From positions 1 to 64,000 of the forward strand of contig NZ_LRRU01000020.1 in the NCBI RefSeq assembly GCF_001641615.1: 64,000 bases of DNA, given 5' to 3'. Position numbers and translations under genes: made by a program. This DNA comes from Pseudoalteromonas gelatinilytica. GTDB lineage: Bacteria; Pseudomonadota; Gammaproteobacteria; Enterobacterales; Alteromonadaceae. Position 1 is the first letter of the stretch. Every line of letters begins with the position of its first letter. The notes below the pieces were generated by a model. That model did not search any database, was not told the DNA's origin, and was given only the letters and a program-made list of their open reading frames with translations. This document shows positions 1 through 10,365 of the stretch, in pieces.

Positions 1-76
1 ACTAAAGTAGACATTTACTTGATATCAGAATTCCAAATTTATTAATTTGCTCAAAAGAGCGAATTAAAACCAAATT

Positions 77-194
77 TGCTTGGTGACAATAGCGTTTTGG
101 ACCCACCTGACCCCATGCCGAACTCAGTAGTGAAACGAAACAGCGCCGATGATAGTGTGGCATTTGCCATGTGAAAGTAGGACATCGCCAGGCT
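77..194 (+). rRNA. rrf: 5S ribosomal RNA
   Basis: The interior block CCACCTGACCCCATGCCGAA, followed by CTCAGTAGTGAAACG and GCGCCGATGATAGTGTGG, matches the gammaproteobacterial 5S core. Helix I closes between 78-83 and 188-193, which gives a molecule of about 118 nt. The ends are estimated from helix I and may be off by one or two bases. Bases 1-76 are AT-rich and are best read as the 23S-5S spacer of an rRNA operon whose 23S gene lies outside the window. No tRNA follows. Confidence 0.95.
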
Positions 195-206
195 CCAAAT
201 TAAAGA

Positions 207-237
207 AAGCCCGATTCGAAAGAGTCGGGCTTTTTTG
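207..237 (+). terminator. Rho-independent terminator of the rRNA operon
   Basis: The arms AAGCCCGA (207-214) and TCGGGCTT (225-232) form a GC-rich stem followed by a run of six T. It begins 12 bases after the 5S 3' end. Confidence 0.9.
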
Positions 238-363
238 CGTTTAGAGCTATCAGCTTTCAGCCGTCAGACGTCAGCTGAAATACAGAGATATCAGAGGTCA
301 GATATTAGATGTTAGTTGAACTGCGGGGTGATTTGTACAGAGTCACCCTCAGCAACAAACCCC

Positions 364-430
364 GTAGGAGGCACTTCAGTGCCGAATCTAGACCATAACA
401 AACATATTCATGGCTAAAGCCATTCCTACA
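364..430. repeat. REP-like pair in inverted orientation
   Basis: 364-386 begins GTAGGAGGCACTTCAGTGCC and continues GAA. 407-430 read on the minus strand begins TGTAGGAATGGCTTTAGCCA and continues TGAA. Both have the GTAGG head followed by a short hairpin (370-383 and 410-423), the layout of REP sequences handled by REP-associated tyrosine transposases (RAYT) in gammaproteobacteria. Two inverted copies about 20 bp apart form a BIME-like unit. No RAYT gene is in this window. Confidence 0.7.
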
Positions 431-441
431 AGTACACTTTG

Positions 442-485
442 CCTAGAACCTAGAACCTAGAACCTAGAACCTAGAACCTAGAACC
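442..485. repeat. Heptanucleotide tandem repeat, six copies of CCTAGAA
   Basis: Six uninterrupted 7-bp units run from 442 to 483, followed by a partial CC. A related array with unit CTAGCAC lies at 41336-41377. Each unit contains the tetranucleotide CTAG, usually rare in bacterial genomes. The copy number is a likely site of slippage variation. Confidence 0.9.
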
Positions 486-554
486 AGAGGAAGACACAGC
501 ACAAAACAACCCCACCGCGCGGCTGATCGCTGACGGCTGAAAGCTGATAGCTCT

Positions 555-588
555 GTGTTGGGTTTCGCTTCGCTCTACCCAACCTACA
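555..588. repeat. Interspersed palindromic repeat of the GTTGGGT...ACCCAAC type
   Basis: The sequence starts GTGTTGGGTTTCGCTTCGCT and ends CTACCCAACCTACA. GTTGGGT and ACCCAAC are complementary around a loop rich in TTCGC. Palindromes of this form are dispersed in intergenic regions of many bacterial genomes. It abuts the right arm of the 25-bp inverted repeat. Confidence 0.6.
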
Positions 589-743
589 CCAGAACTTAAA
601 ACTTTACTCTTTCAACTTTCCCCTCGCTAACTCCCAACTTGTAACTCACGAAGTTGCTCATCTGCCGTTCATTAAATTAACTTTGCTTTGTTTATGGCTT
701 TGATTTAGGATCAAATCAGTTTAAAAGCAAGAACTAATGGCCT

Positions 744-1799
744 GTGTCTAGATTACTTATTTGTTTATTATTATTTTTTTCGAGTGCTTCAACCTTTGCT
801 GTTGAGGTGACTAACCTATATCAAGATACTCTTAAAGTTGCAGACAAATCACGTGATGCTCGTTTGTCAGCAAGTCGTGAAGCGCTGCTAAATGTGTTGG
901 TGAAAGTAAGTGGGGACACAAGCGCAGATCAAAACCCTGTAGCTAAAGAACGTACCCGCGACATTTCCGATTACATGCTCAAATTTGAATATGATGAAAA
1001 AGCAGATGGCAGTTTAAATCTAGTTGTTAAATTTGAAGCGAATAAAATTAATGCATTGATCAAAGATCTTGGCCTGCCTCTTTGGGGGACACGTCGTCCT
1101 TTAGTGGCTATCTGGTTAGCTATTGAAGATAACTGGCGCCGTGAACTGGTGACTCAAGAGTCATATCCGCAGCTTGAACAGCTTATATACGACAAAGCTG
1201 GCCGTCGTGGTTTACCTGTCGTTGTGCCACTGCTTGATTTAGAAGACCGTGCTATTGTTGGGATACCAGAAGTATGGGGTAATTTCTCTGAGCCGGTAGA
1301 GCGAGCGTCGAGTCGTTATAGTGCAGAGCGCAGTATTACTGCAAGAATGTACCAACAAGCAGATTCAGAAACCTGGATCCTTGATTGGCGTTTCACTAAT
1401 GCGGAATTATTCGATACTAATCGTTTGATGGGTGATAAACAGCAAATTGTTGCAGATATGATTGATAGTCTAGCAGGTGGCTTAGCAGCAGAATATGCCA
1501 TTGATCCAACGATGATTGGTCAACTTGCGACAGCAACCTTCTATCTAAAAGGTATCAATAACTTTGTTGATATTGAATTTGCTAAACGCCGTTTAGAGAG
1601 CTTAAGTGTTGTTACTCGTGCCGTAATATCTGTGCGTACACCCGATACCGTACAATTTACAGTAAATCACACAGGCAGCATGAACGACTTTAGAAAAGCG
1701 TTAGAACTTGATAATGCCTTTAAAGCGTATCAAGACCCGCGTGATTTTTACCAAGTGGTCAATAAAGACGAGCTTGAATATCAGTGGCAGGGGCTTTAA
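744..1799 (+). CDS. DUF2066 domain-containing secreted protein
   Basis: A 351-residue protein starting at GTG 744; the upstream ATG at 737 hits a stop after four codons. Residues 1-19 form a signal peptide (hydrophobic LLICLLLFFSS, then AFA-like processing). The body, with the conserved N-terminal block around SREALLNVLVKVSGD, matches DUF2066, a periplasmic family of unknown function in gammaproteobacteria that usually sits directly upstream of hda. The last codons run close to or overlap the start of hda, so the two are probably co-transcribed. The function is unknown; the family assignment rests on sequence recognition and gene order. Confidence 0.85.
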   Translation: MSRLLICLLLFFSSASTFAVEVTNLYQDTLKVADKSRDARLSASREALLNVLVKVSGDTSADQNPVAKERTRDISDYMLKFEYDEKADGSLNLVVKFEANKINALIKDLGLPLWGTRRPLVAIWLAIEDNWRRELVTQESYPQLEQLIYDKAGRRGLPVVVPLLDLEDRAIVGIPEVWGNFSEPVERASSRYSAERSITARMYQQADSETWILDWRFTNAELFDTNRLMGDKQQIVADMIDSLAGGLAAEYAIDPTMIGQLATATFYLKGINNFVDIEFAKRRLESLSVVTRAVISVRTPDTVQFTVNHTGSMNDFRKALELDNAFKAYQDPRDFYQVVNKDELEYQWQGL

Positions 1800-1804
1800 T
1801 CGCA

Positions 1805-2509
1805 GTGCAAGAACCAATGCAAATGGCATTGCCAGTTACTTTGCCAGATGATGAAACATTTACTTCTTATTTTGGTGGCGAAAACTCGCTTGAAGTGAGC
1901 CACCTTAAAGATGCGTTCACAAAGCTGAGTAACAAATTTCAATATACCTATTTATGCGGTTTAGGTGATTCAGGTAAATCGCATCTGTTGTACGCGACCT
2001 GTATTCACGCTCAAGAGCGCGGTTTATCAACCATGTTACTTTCAATGCGTGAAGTGATTGACTACGGTCCTGTGGTACTTGAAGGTCTCGAAAACCTTGA
2101 CGTGTTATGTATTGATGACGTTCACTTGGTGGCAGGCAACGATGCATGGGAGAAAGGATTATTTAACTTTTTCAATCGCTTCAATGAGCCTGGCAAATAC
2201 CTTGTGGTCACAGCTGATTTATTACCTGACATGCTACATATCAATTTACCTGACTTAGTTTCGCGTTTGAAATGGGGCACAACATTACAGATCCGTTCAA
2301 TGAGCGATGATGACAAAGCCGAAGCGCTCGTACGCCGTGCTCATATGCGTGGCCTTGAATTGACGGATGAGTGTGCGCGCTTTTTATTAACGCGATTAAG
2401 CCGTGATATGCGTGCATTATTGGACGTTTTAGACAAACTTGACCACGCCTCAATGGCTGCACAAAGAAAATTAACAATTCCTTTTATAAAATCAACGTTA
2501 AAGCTTTAG
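1805..2509 (+). CDS. hda: DnaA regulatory inactivator Hda
   Basis: An AAA+ protein of about 234 residues that, with DNA-loaded sliding clamp, stimulates ATP hydrolysis by DnaA and limits re-initiation of replication. Visible parts are an N-terminal clamp-binding motif QMALPV near residue 6, Walker A GLGDSGKS, Walker B LDVLCIDDVH, and the C-terminal AAA+ lid. I place the start at GTG 1805 because AGGGG lies 11 bases upstream. ATG 1817 would cut into the N-terminal context of the clamp motif, and GTG 1784 would overlap the DUF2066 gene. It follows DUF2066 in the usual order. The start choice is less certain than the identity. Confidence 0.9.
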   Translation: MQEPMQMALPVTLPDDETFTSYFGGENSLEVSHLKDAFTKLSNKFQYTYLCGLGDSGKSHLLYATCIHAQERGLSTMLLSMREVIDYGPVVLEGLENLDVLCIDDVHLVAGNDAWEKGLFNFFNRFNEPGKYLVVTADLLPDMLHINLPDLVSRLKWGTTLQIRSMSDDDKAEALVRRAHMRGLELTDECARFLLTRLSRDMRALLDVLDKLDHASMAAQRKLTIPFIKSTLKL

Positions 2510-2510
2510 T

Positions 2511-2528
2511 AGGGCTAGAATCTAGTCC
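2511..2528 (+). other. Stem-loop after hda
   Basis: AGGGCTAG and CTAGTCCT pair across a three-base loop immediately after the hda stop codon. There is no T-run, so it is not a standard intrinsic terminator. It may protect the hda mRNA 3' end or lie in a pheS leader; no leader peptide is apparent. Confidence 0.4.
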
Positions 2529-2570
2529 TTGCTTTCAGTTATCATTAGCTATTACAAAATCCTTCTGTGA

Positions 2571-3566
<996 letters not shown>

Positions 3567-3581
3567 GAGTGAAGATATAAA

Positions 3582-5969
3582 ATGAAATTTAGTGAAAAGT
3601 GGTTAAGAGAGTGGGTTAACCCAGCAATCGACACACAGGCTCTTTCGGAACAGTTATCAATGGCTGGTCTTGAAGTTGACGGTGTTGAGCCTGCAGCGGC
3701 TGAGTTCACAGGCGTTGTTGTTGGTGAAGTGGTTGAGTGTGGTCAACACCCGGATGCTGATAAGTTACGTGTAACTAAAGTAAACGTAGGTGGTGATGAG
3801 CTACTTGATATCGTGTGTGGTGCACCTAACTGTCGCCAAGGCTTAAAAGTCGCTGTTGCGACTGTTGGCGCTGTATTACCTGGCGACTTCAAAATTAAAA
3901 AAGCCAAACTTCGTGGTCAACCTTCACACGGTATGCTGTGCGCATTCGTTGAATTAGGCATCAGCGAAGAAGGCGATGGCATCATGGAATTACCAAGTGA
4001 TGCGCCAATCGGTACTGACTTACGCGAGTATTTAAACCTGGACGACAGCATTATTGATGTTGACTTAACACCAAACCGTGGTGACTGTTTAGGTATTAAA
4101 GGTCTAGCGCGTGAAGTGGGCGTACTGAATAGTATTGATGTTAATACACTTGAAATCGCACCTGTTGCGGCGACGATTGAAGACAAAGTATCAATTGAGC
4201 TTGTAAATGATGATGCGTGTCCTCGTTATTTAGGTCGTGTGATCAAAGGTATTAACCTTGATGCAGAAACACCACTTTGGATGGTAGAAAAACTTCGTCG
4301 CAGTGGCATTCGCTCAATTGACCCAGTTGTTGATGTTACAAACTACGTGTTATTAGAGCTTGGTCACCCAATGCACGCATTTGATTTAAATGCAATTGAA
4401 GGTGGCATTAAAGTACGTAGCGCGAATGCAGGTGAAGAAATCGTTCTTCTTGATGGCAACACTGCAAAACTTAACGAGTCTACACTTGTAATTGCTGATC
4501 ACAACAAAGCGCTTGCTATTGCAGGTATTTTTGGTGGTGAAAAATCAGGTGTAACGGAATCAACGTCAGATATCTTATTAGAAAGCGCCTTCTTTAACCC
4601 GGTTGCGATTGCTGGCCAAGCGCGTAGTTACGGTTTACACACCGATGCGTCACACCGCTACGAGCGTGGTGTGGATTTTGCGCTGCAAAAAGATGCAATG
4701 GAACGTGCGACAGCATTATTACTTGAAATTGTTGGCGGCGAAGCCGGCCCTGTAGTTGAAGCAGTCGCTACTGATAAATTACCAAAAGTAACAGAAGTGC
4801 GTTTACGTCGTGAGCGTTTAGACCGCGTAATTGGCCATCACATTGATGATGCAAAAGTAACTGACATCCTAACCCGTTTAGGTTTAGACGTGAAAATTGT
4901 TGATGGTGTATGGAGCGCTGACGTACCTAGCTATCGCTTTGATATTCGTATCGAAGAAGACTTAATTGAAGAAGTTGCACGTGTTTACGGCTATAACAGC
5001 ATTCCAAACGTTGCACCAACTGCTAAATTAAAAATGACTAACCATGACGAGTCTCATGTTGCGGTCACTAAGTTCCGCAATACGCTTGTAACACGTGGTT
5101 ACCAAGAAGCAATTACTTACAGCTTCGTTGATCCAAAAGCACAAGCTATTTTACACCCACAAAGTGATGCACTTGTATTGCCACACCCAATTTCGGTTGA
5201 AATGTCAGCAATGCGTGTAAGTTTAATGCCGGGTCTATTAGCGTCATTAGTTTACAATCAAAACCGTCAGCAACCACGTGTACGTTTATTTGAGCATGGC
5301 TTAAAATTCTTACGTGACGAGAATGCAGAAAACGGTGTAAACCAAGTTGCTGTTATCGGTGGTGTAATCTCTGGTCTTGCACACGGTGAACATTGGGTTC
5401 AAGAAAAGCGTAGCGTTGATTTTTATGACTTAAAAGGTGATGTTGAAGCACTTTTAGCAATTAGCAACGATACTGCACGCTTTGAGATAAAAGCAGAGCA
5501 GTCTGACGGCTTACACCCAGGTCAATCAGCGGTTATTTATGTTGATGGTAAAAAAGTTGGCTTCTTTGGTGCAGTGCACCCACAGGTGCAAAAGTCACTA
5601 GATATCAACAACACAGCATTTGTGTTTGAAATCGAAATGTCTGCACTAGAAAAAAGAAAATTACCAGAAGCGGTAGCAGTGTCGAAATTCCCGTCAAACC
5701 GCCGTGATATCGCGATTTTAGTGGAAGATCACGTAAAATCTGGCGATATTTTAAATGTCATAGAAAAAGTTGGCGGAAATCAATTGGTTGACCTAAACTT
5801 ATTCGATGTGTATAAGGGCAAAGGTATTGAGCCAAATTATAAGAGTTTGGCGATTGCTCTAACACTGCAAGCGGTTGATAGAACGCTCGAAGAGAAAGAT
5901 ATCAATCAAGTAGTTGATAATGTGGTGGCCGCATTGGCCGAACAATTTAACGCATCGTTGAGGGACTAG
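3582..5969 (+). CDS. pheT: Phenylalanine--tRNA ligase beta subunit
   Basis: The 795-residue beta subunit, partner of PheS, responsible for tRNA recognition and editing of mischarged Tyr-tRNA-Phe. The domain order is normal: N-terminal tRNA-binding OB fold (about 40-150, with [16 protein letters not shown]), B3/B4 editing domain in the middle, B5 domain (about 400-480) and a C-terminal anticodon-binding FDX-ACB domain (about 700-795, starting near [14 protein letters not shown]). A GAAGATATAA stretch precedes the ATG. The stop lies 2 bases before ihfA, which indicates tight coupling. Confidence 0.98.
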   Translation: MKFSEKWLREWVNPAIDTQALSEQLSMAGLEVDGVEPAAAEFTGVVVGEVVECGQHPDADKLRVTKVNVGGDELLDIVCGAPNCRQGLKVAVATVGAVLPGDFKIKKAKLRGQPSHGMLCAFVELGISEEGDGIMELPSDAPIGTDLREYLNLDDSIIDVDLTPNRGDCLGIKGLAREVGVLNSIDVNTLEIAPVAATIEDKVSIELVNDDACPRYLGRVIKGINLDAETPLWMVEKLRRSGIRSIDPVVDVTNYVLLELGHPMHAFDLNAIEGGIKVRSANAGEEIVLLDGNTAKLNESTLVIADHNKALAIAGIFGGEKSGVTESTSDILLESAFFNPVAIAGQARSYGLHTDASHRYERGVDFALQKDAMERATALLLEIVGGEAGPVVEAVATDKLPKVTEVRLRRERLDRVIGHHIDDAKVTDILTRLGLDVKIVDGVWSADVPSYRFDIRIEEDLIEEVARVYGYNSIPNVAPTAKLKMTNHDESHVAVTKFRNTLVTRGYQEAITYSFVDPKAQAILHPQSDALVLPHPISVEMSAMRVSLMPGLLASLVYNQNRQQPRVRLFEHGLKFLRDENAENGVNQVAVIGGVISGLAHGEHWVQEKRSVDFYDLKGDVEALLAISNDTARFEIKAEQSDGLHPGQSAVIYVDGKKVGFFGAVHPQVQKSLDINNTAFVFEIEMSALEKRKLPEAVAVSKFPSNRRDIAILVEDHVKSGDILNVIEKVGGNQLVDLNLFDVYKGKGIEPNYKSLAIALTLQAVDRTLEEKDINQVVDNVVAALAEQFNASLRD

Positions 5970-5971
5970 AT

Positions 5972-6271
5972 ATGGCGCTTACTAAAGCCGACATAGCTGA
6001 ACACCTATTTGAAAAACTCGGGATCAATAAAAAAGATGCCAAAGATTTAGTTGAAGCGTTTTTTGAAGAAATCCGCTCAGCGCTAGAAAAAGGCGAGCAG
6101 GTTAAGCTCTCTGGATTTGGTAACTTTGATCTTCGAGATAAGAAAGAACGTCCAGGCCGCAATCCGAAAACAGGTGAAGATATCCCTATTTCGGCACGCC
6201 GAGTAGTGACTTTTAGACCAGGTCAAAAGCTCAAGACTCGTGTAGAAGTTGGCACAAGCAAAGCAAAATAA
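5972..6271 (+). CDS. ihfA: Integration host factor subunit alpha
   Basis: A 99-residue DNA-bending protein of the HU/IHF family. It forms a heterodimer with IhfB and bends DNA at specific sites in recombination, replication and sigma-54 activation. The beta-arm motif [20 protein letters not shown] is intact, with the proline that intercalates into DNA. The position at the end of pheST distinguishes it from HU and IhfB. It could assist looping at the sigma-54 promoter near 17.5 kb, but that is inference. Confidence 0.97.
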   Translation: MALTKADIAEHLFEKLGINKKDAKDLVEAFFEEIRSALEKGEQVKLSGFGNFDLRDKKERPGRNPKTGEDIPISARRVVTFRPGQKLKTRVEVGTSKAK

Positions 6272-6272
6272 G

Positions 6273-6299
6273 AAAAGGCAGCGTTAGCTGCCTTTTTTA
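6273..6299 (+). terminator. Rho-independent terminator of pheST-ihfA
   Basis: AAGGCAGC-GTTA-GCTGCCTT hairpin followed by six T, immediately after the ihfA stop. Confidence 0.92.
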
Positions 6300-6327
6300 T
6301 TTGTTTAAAAACATTACTTGCGAGTGG

Positions 6328-7134
6328 CTAGAATCCGCGCGGCGACACAAAAGTGCCGGCTTGGATACTGTCGTAAGTTTTTTGTGCTAAATCATCTAGG
6401 CTGTCTAGGCTCTTACCAATGGCAGCGAGTTGATGTTCGATAGGTAAAATATCGACATTTTCATACCCTGATAATTGTGCCACGCGTGCAAAAGTGTATG
6501 CGTGCTTATACTTTTCGTGTTTGTAAAATAAGCTGACCAGAGTCGGGTAGATCTCTGGATTCGGTGTTTCACCTGCTTTATTTAACTCGAGCGTTTTGTA
6601 TAGCAAATCAATGGTTTTTTCATCATCAAACTTCACGTAGTAGCTTGCCAAGAAAAACTGCATCTCAGCATCTTCGGTCACCCGTTTATCTTGTTTTTCT
6701 TCAAGGGCGAGTAGTTTAGTTAACGCTGATTGGTCGTTATTACGTGACCAATGGTAATACAACAAACCTGGATGGTTTGTATTTTTGGTATCTTGAAAAA
6801 TACGTGTCATTTCTTTAATGCTTGTTAAATGACCTTCAACGCGAGAGGTGGTTTTTTCTTTTAGTTTTATATGCTCAATCTTGGCCGCAAGCGACACACA
6901 CTGATCGTATTTCTCGAAATCTTTTAATAATTGGTATTTGTTTTCGTCTGTTGGCGACTTATATTCAACATAACGTTGAATGATGACCTCGGCACGTTGC
7001 TCTTTACAGTGACTGTCTTTATTTAAATCACTACAGAAGCCAGGCGTTTCGTCGCACACATTCGCTAGTGTAAGCGGATCTTCACAGCCTGCTAATGCCA
7101 ATAAACCAAGCAACACGCTTGCTCTTAATAACAT
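6328..7134 (-). CDS. DUF2989 domain-containing lipoprotein
   Basis: A 268-residue protein with an N-terminal lipoprotein signal. The lipobox LALAGC places the modified Cys at residue 17, followed by ED. An aspartate at +3 rather than +2 does not by itself predict inner-membrane retention. The early Cys residues (CDETPGFC, HCKE) and the helical, TPR-like remainder fit DUF2989, found in Pseudoalteromonas, Shewanella and relatives. It is monocistronic, convergent with ihfA and divergent from the GAPDH gene. The molecular function is unknown. Confidence 0.8.
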   Translation of the reverse strand: MLLRASVLLGLLALAGCEDPLTLANVCDETPGFCSDLNKDSHCKEQRAEVIIQRYVEYKSPTDENKYQLLKDFEKYDQCVSLAAKIEHIKLKEKTTSRVEGHLTSIKEMTRIFQDTKNTNHPGLLYYHWSRNNDQSALTKLLALEEKQDKRVTEDAEMQFFLASYYVKFDDEKTIDLLYKTLELNKAGETPNPEIYPTLVSLFYKHEKYKHAYTFARVAQLSGYENVDILPIEHQLAAIGKSLDSLDDLAQKTYDSIQAGTFVSPRGF

Positions 7135-7308
7135 TCCTTAACCTCAACTTAATTTGTACTACTTTATTCTAGCGCAATGATTTGCTCTGTAACAGTGGAG
7201 AATCGTTCGAGTTTAAATTAGAATACCCCTGCCTGAGATGTGTTGCTCTCAAATCACAACACATTTTTTAAGGCTATCCGTTCAAAATTGTTTAATTAGG
7301 TAAAAAAA

Positions 7309-8751
7309 ATGACCTCATCTCACGAGTTAGAATACACAAGCAGCTGGCAAGAACGTCAAGATTACGCAGAAAGTATGCAACCTATCATTGGTAGACTTTA
7401 TCGTAATCGTGGTATCGAAATCGCTGTATATGGCCGTCCTCTCGTTAATGCCAGTACAATCGATATCATCAAAGCGCACAAAACAGTTGCTCAGTTTGAA
7501 GGTACAAAACTACGTTTACGTGAAAGCTTCCCTTTCTTAGAAGCGATTAGCAAAATGGAATTAAACTCAGCACGTATCGATATTGGTAAACTAGCGTATG
7601 GTTATTTGTTTACAGATGCTGCAAAAGGTCGTTCAGTTGAAGAATACTTAACTGACGAATTAGCAGAAATCGCAAACTCAGAGCGCAAAGAGCCACGTGA
7701 TGTTGTGTTATACGGTTTCGGGCGTATCGGCCGTTTATTAGCACGTCTATTAATCGAAAAATCAGGTCCTTATGCAGACTTACGTTTACGTGCAATCGTT
7801 GTTCGTGGCGGTAAAGACGGTGACCTAGAAAAGCGTGCAAGCTTACTTCGTCGTGACTCTATCCACGGTCCATTCAATGGCTCTATCACAATTGATAAAG
7901 AGCGTAACGCAATTAAAGCTAACGGTAGCTACATTCAAGTTATCTACGCTAACTCTCCAAGCGAAGTAGATTACACAGCTTACGGCATCGAGAATGCACT
8001 TGTTGTTGATAACACAGGTATCTGGAAAGACGAAGCAGGTCTTGGTCAGCACTTAGAAGCAAAAGGCGCAGCAAAAGTATTATTAACTGCACCAGCTAAA
8101 GGCAACATCAAGAACATCGTATACGGTGTAAACAACCAAGATATCAAACCTGAAGATAAAATTGTCTGTGCAGCAAGCTGTACAACCAATGCTATTACCC
8201 CGACGTTAAAAGCACTTAACGATAAGTTTGGTATCAAGAATGGTCACGTTGAAACAGTTCACTCGTACACAAATGACCAAAACTTAATTGATAACTACCA
8301 CAACGCTGAGCGCCGTGGTCGTGCTGCTGCACTTAACATGGTTATCACTTCAACGGGTGCTGCAAAAGCGGTTTCTAAAGCTTTACCTGAGCTTGAAGGT
8401 AAACTTACAGGTAACGCTATCCGTGTTCCTACACCAAACGTATCAATGGCAATCTTGAACTTAAACCTTGAAAAAGGCACTACAGTTGAAGAACTAAATG
8501 CGTTCTTACGTGAAACTGCACTTTACTCAGACCTTCGTGACCAAATCGATTACACAGCGTCTACTGAAATCGTATCGACTGACTTAGTGGGTAGCCGTTA
8601 CGCAGGTGTTGTTGACTCACAAGCGACAATCGTAGATGACAACCGTGTTGTGCTTTATGTTTGGTACGATAACGAGTTTGGTTATAGCTGTCAGGTAGTA
8701 CGTTGTATGCGTGACATGGCTGAAGTAACTTTCCCAAGCTTACCTCGCTAA
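7309..8751 (+). CDS. gap: Glyceraldehyde-3-phosphate dehydrogenase, N-terminally extended type
   Basis: A 480-residue enzyme converting glyceraldehyde 3-phosphate to 1,3-bisphosphoglycerate. Residues 1-130 are an extension absent from standard 330-residue GapA. The Rossmann motif YGFGRIGR starts at about 135. The catalytic Cys is C291 in ASCTTNA, and the general-base His follows in HVETVHSYTND. This long form is known in marine gammaproteobacteria such as Vibrio and Shewanella. The ATG follows a weak AGGTAAAAAAA. Codon use looks highly adapted, suggesting strong expression. Whether it prefers NAD or NADP cannot be told from sequence. Confidence 0.93.
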   Translation: MTSSHELEYTSSWQERQDYAESMQPIIGRLYRNRGIEIAVYGRPLVNASTIDIIKAHKTVAQFEGTKLRLRESFPFLEAISKMELNSARIDIGKLAYGYLFTDAAKGRSVEEYLTDELAEIANSERKEPRDVVLYGFGRIGRLLARLLIEKSGPYADLRLRAIVVRGGKDGDLEKRASLLRRDSIHGPFNGSITIDKERNAIKANGSYIQVIYANSPSEVDYTAYGIENALVVDNTGIWKDEAGLGQHLEAKGAAKVLLTAPAKGNIKNIVYGVNNQDIKPEDKIVCAASCTTNAITPTLKALNDKFGIKNGHVETVHSYTNDQNLIDNYHNAERRGRAAALNMVITSTGAAKAVSKALPELEGKLTGNAIRVPTPNVSMAILNLNLEKGTTVEELNAFLRETALYSDLRDQIDYTASTEIVSTDLVGSRYAGVVDSQATIVDDNRVVLYVWYDNEFGYSCQVVRCMRDMAEVTFPSLPR

Positions 8752-8775
8752 TAGCTAAAAAATAAACAATCTAGA

Positions 8776-8800
8776 AGCCAGCATTATGCTGGCTTTTTTA
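8776..8800 (+). terminator. Rho-independent terminator of the GAPDH gene
   Basis: AGCCAGCA-TTA-TGCTGGCT hairpin followed by T-run. Confidence 0.9.
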
Positions 8801-8952
8801 GTCGTGAAAGTTTTTGCAAATTTTCTTCATGTGGTAGGCTGTGCTACGTCTACACTAATTTACTAACAAAACGTTCTACCAAAGAGCGTTGACTTAATTC
8901 TTAACTAACAAGCGAATAGCTAAGAATTATTTTTAACCAATAGGTTTATAGA

Positions 8953-10080
8953 ATGAAAATCACCAGCAATTTTGACAGTGGTAATATCAAGGTTATTGAA
9001 GCCGTTGATCCGCTGAATATTCAATTAGAAATTAATAAAGACAATCAGTCTGATTTTTTCCAGTGGTTTCACTTTCGTCTTGAAACAACGCCGTTTCAAA
9101 GCCATAAATTACACATTAATAACTTAGAAAACTCAGCATATCCTGATGGTTGGGAAGGTTATCACGCGGTTGCATCATACGACCGTCAAACTTGGTTCCG
9201 TGTGCCATCTGAGTATGCAAACGGCACGCTATCATTTGAAGTAGAGCCTGAGTGCGGCAGCATGTACTTTGCTTACTTTGCCCCATACAGCTACGACCGT
9301 CACTTAGATTTACTTGCATGGGCACAAAGCCAACATGCGTGTGAATTAGAAACATTAGGCGAAACCCTTGATGGTCGCGATATGAGTGTATTACGAGTGG
9401 GTATTCCTAGCAGTGACAAGAAAACAATCTGGATCACAGCACGCCAACACCCAGGTGAGACAATGGCCGAGTGGTATGTTGAAGGTTTGCTTCATAAACT
9501 ACTTGATGATGAAGATCCACATGCAGCAGCATTATTATCAAAAGCCGTATTCTACATTGTGCCAAATATGAACCCTGATGGCAGTGTGCGTGGTCACCTG
9601 CGCACGAATGCTAAAGGCGTTAACCTAAACCGTGAGTGGCAAACACCGAGCATGGAAAATAGCCCTGAAGTATTCCTAGTGCTAAATAAAATGCGTGAAA
9701 CTGGCCTTGATATGCACCTAGACATTCATGGCGACGAAGCTATTCCTTATAACTTTGTTGCGGGCAGTGAAGGTATCCCGGGCTACGATGACCGCTTAAA
9801 AGAGTTAGAAGATAGCTTTAAAGCTGCGCTTTTAACAGTAACGCCAGAGTTCCAAGACGAGCACGGTTACCCTAAAGATGAACCGGGCCAGGCTAATCTA
9901 ACTGTTGGTTCTTCTGCTGTCGCGCATGAGTTTAATGCATTAGCGTATACAGTAGAGATGCCATTTAAAGATAACGATGATTTACCAGACCCTGATTACG
10001 GCTGGTCAGATCGTCGCTCGTATCAATTTGGTCAAGATACGTTAGCGGCTATCGTTAACGTGGTTGATAAATTAAGATAA
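8953..10080 (+). CDS. M14-type zinc carboxypeptidase, cytosolic carboxypeptidase-like
   Basis: A 375-residue protein without signal peptide. An N-terminal beta domain (about 1-120) precedes the M14 catalytic domain. Zinc ligands are visible as H166 and E169 in RQHPGE and H259 in DIHGDE. The catalytic Glu is E335 in YTVEMPF, and the substrate-binding NLNREW motif is at about 224. This architecture matches bacterial homologues of eukaryotic cytosolic carboxypeptidases that trim C-terminal acidic residues. The bacterial substrate is not known to me. The gene stands alone with its own terminator. Confidence 0.88.
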   Translation: MKITSNFDSGNIKVIEAVDPLNIQLEINKDNQSDFFQWFHFRLETTPFQSHKLHINNLENSAYPDGWEGYHAVASYDRQTWFRVPSEYANGTLSFEVEPECGSMYFAYFAPYSYDRHLDLLAWAQSQHACELETLGETLDGRDMSVLRVGIPSSDKKTIWITARQHPGETMAEWYVEGLLHKLLDDEDPHAAALLSKAVFYIVPNMNPDGSVRGHLRTNAKGVNLNREWQTPSMENSPEVFLVLNKMRETGLDMHLDIHGDEAIPYNFVAGSEGIPGYDDRLKELEDSFKAALLTVTPEFQDEHGYPKDEPGQANLTVGSSAVAHEFNALAYTVEMPFKDNDDLPDPDYGWSDRRSYQFGQDTLAAIVNVVDKLR

Positions 10081-10086
10081 CGAACC

Positions 10087-10117
10087 TTACGGGCATCAGC
10101 AAAACTGATGCCCGTAA
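10087..10117 (+). terminator. Strong stem-loop after the M14 peptidase gene
   Basis: A 13-bp perfect stem (10087-10099 with 10105-10117; core ACGGGCATCAG) with a five-base loop follows the stop. The U-tract is poor (ATTGTAT), so termination efficiency is uncertain. Confidence 0.75.
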
Positions 10118-10365
10118 TTGTATCTGCTAACTGAAAAATGACGGTGCAGAGCAGGATGCATCGAATGTTAACTAGGTAGGTACATTTGTCATATTGAAAA
10201 TTAACTGTTAACAAACTTGGTTGGTTTAAGTTAATATTCAATACGTTCAGCTGAGAGGTAATATAATTTTAAATTTATTTCTCACAGTCATCATGTCGCG
10301 CATTCTCACAAGCCCACGCTGAGTATCGTAACTAACAATAAAAAATATAATCATAGAGGATATCC

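Larger units (their letters stand above)
243..554. repeat. 25-bp perfect inverted repeat bounding a 312-bp repeat-rich block
   Basis: The 25 bases at 243-267 are the exact reverse complement of 530-554 (outer end AGAGCTATCAG, inner end GCCGTCAG). No protein-coding gene lies between the arms. The enclosed DNA contains a REP-like pair and a heptad tandem array. Such terminal repeats could mark a non-autonomous mobile element or simply be two oppositely oriented copies of a common intergenic repeat. The matching arms are certain; the mobile origin is inference. Confidence 0.7.

Noticed and set aside
2511..2528. pheS attenuator of the E. coli PheM type
   Set aside because: No phenylalanine-rich leader peptide or T-run terminator occurs in the 76 bases before pheS.
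10118..10365. Possible glycine riboswitch before the alanine/glycine symporter gene
   Set aside because: I could not find the conserved GG-rich aptamer core or tandem arrangement; the stretch is AT-rich without stable helices.
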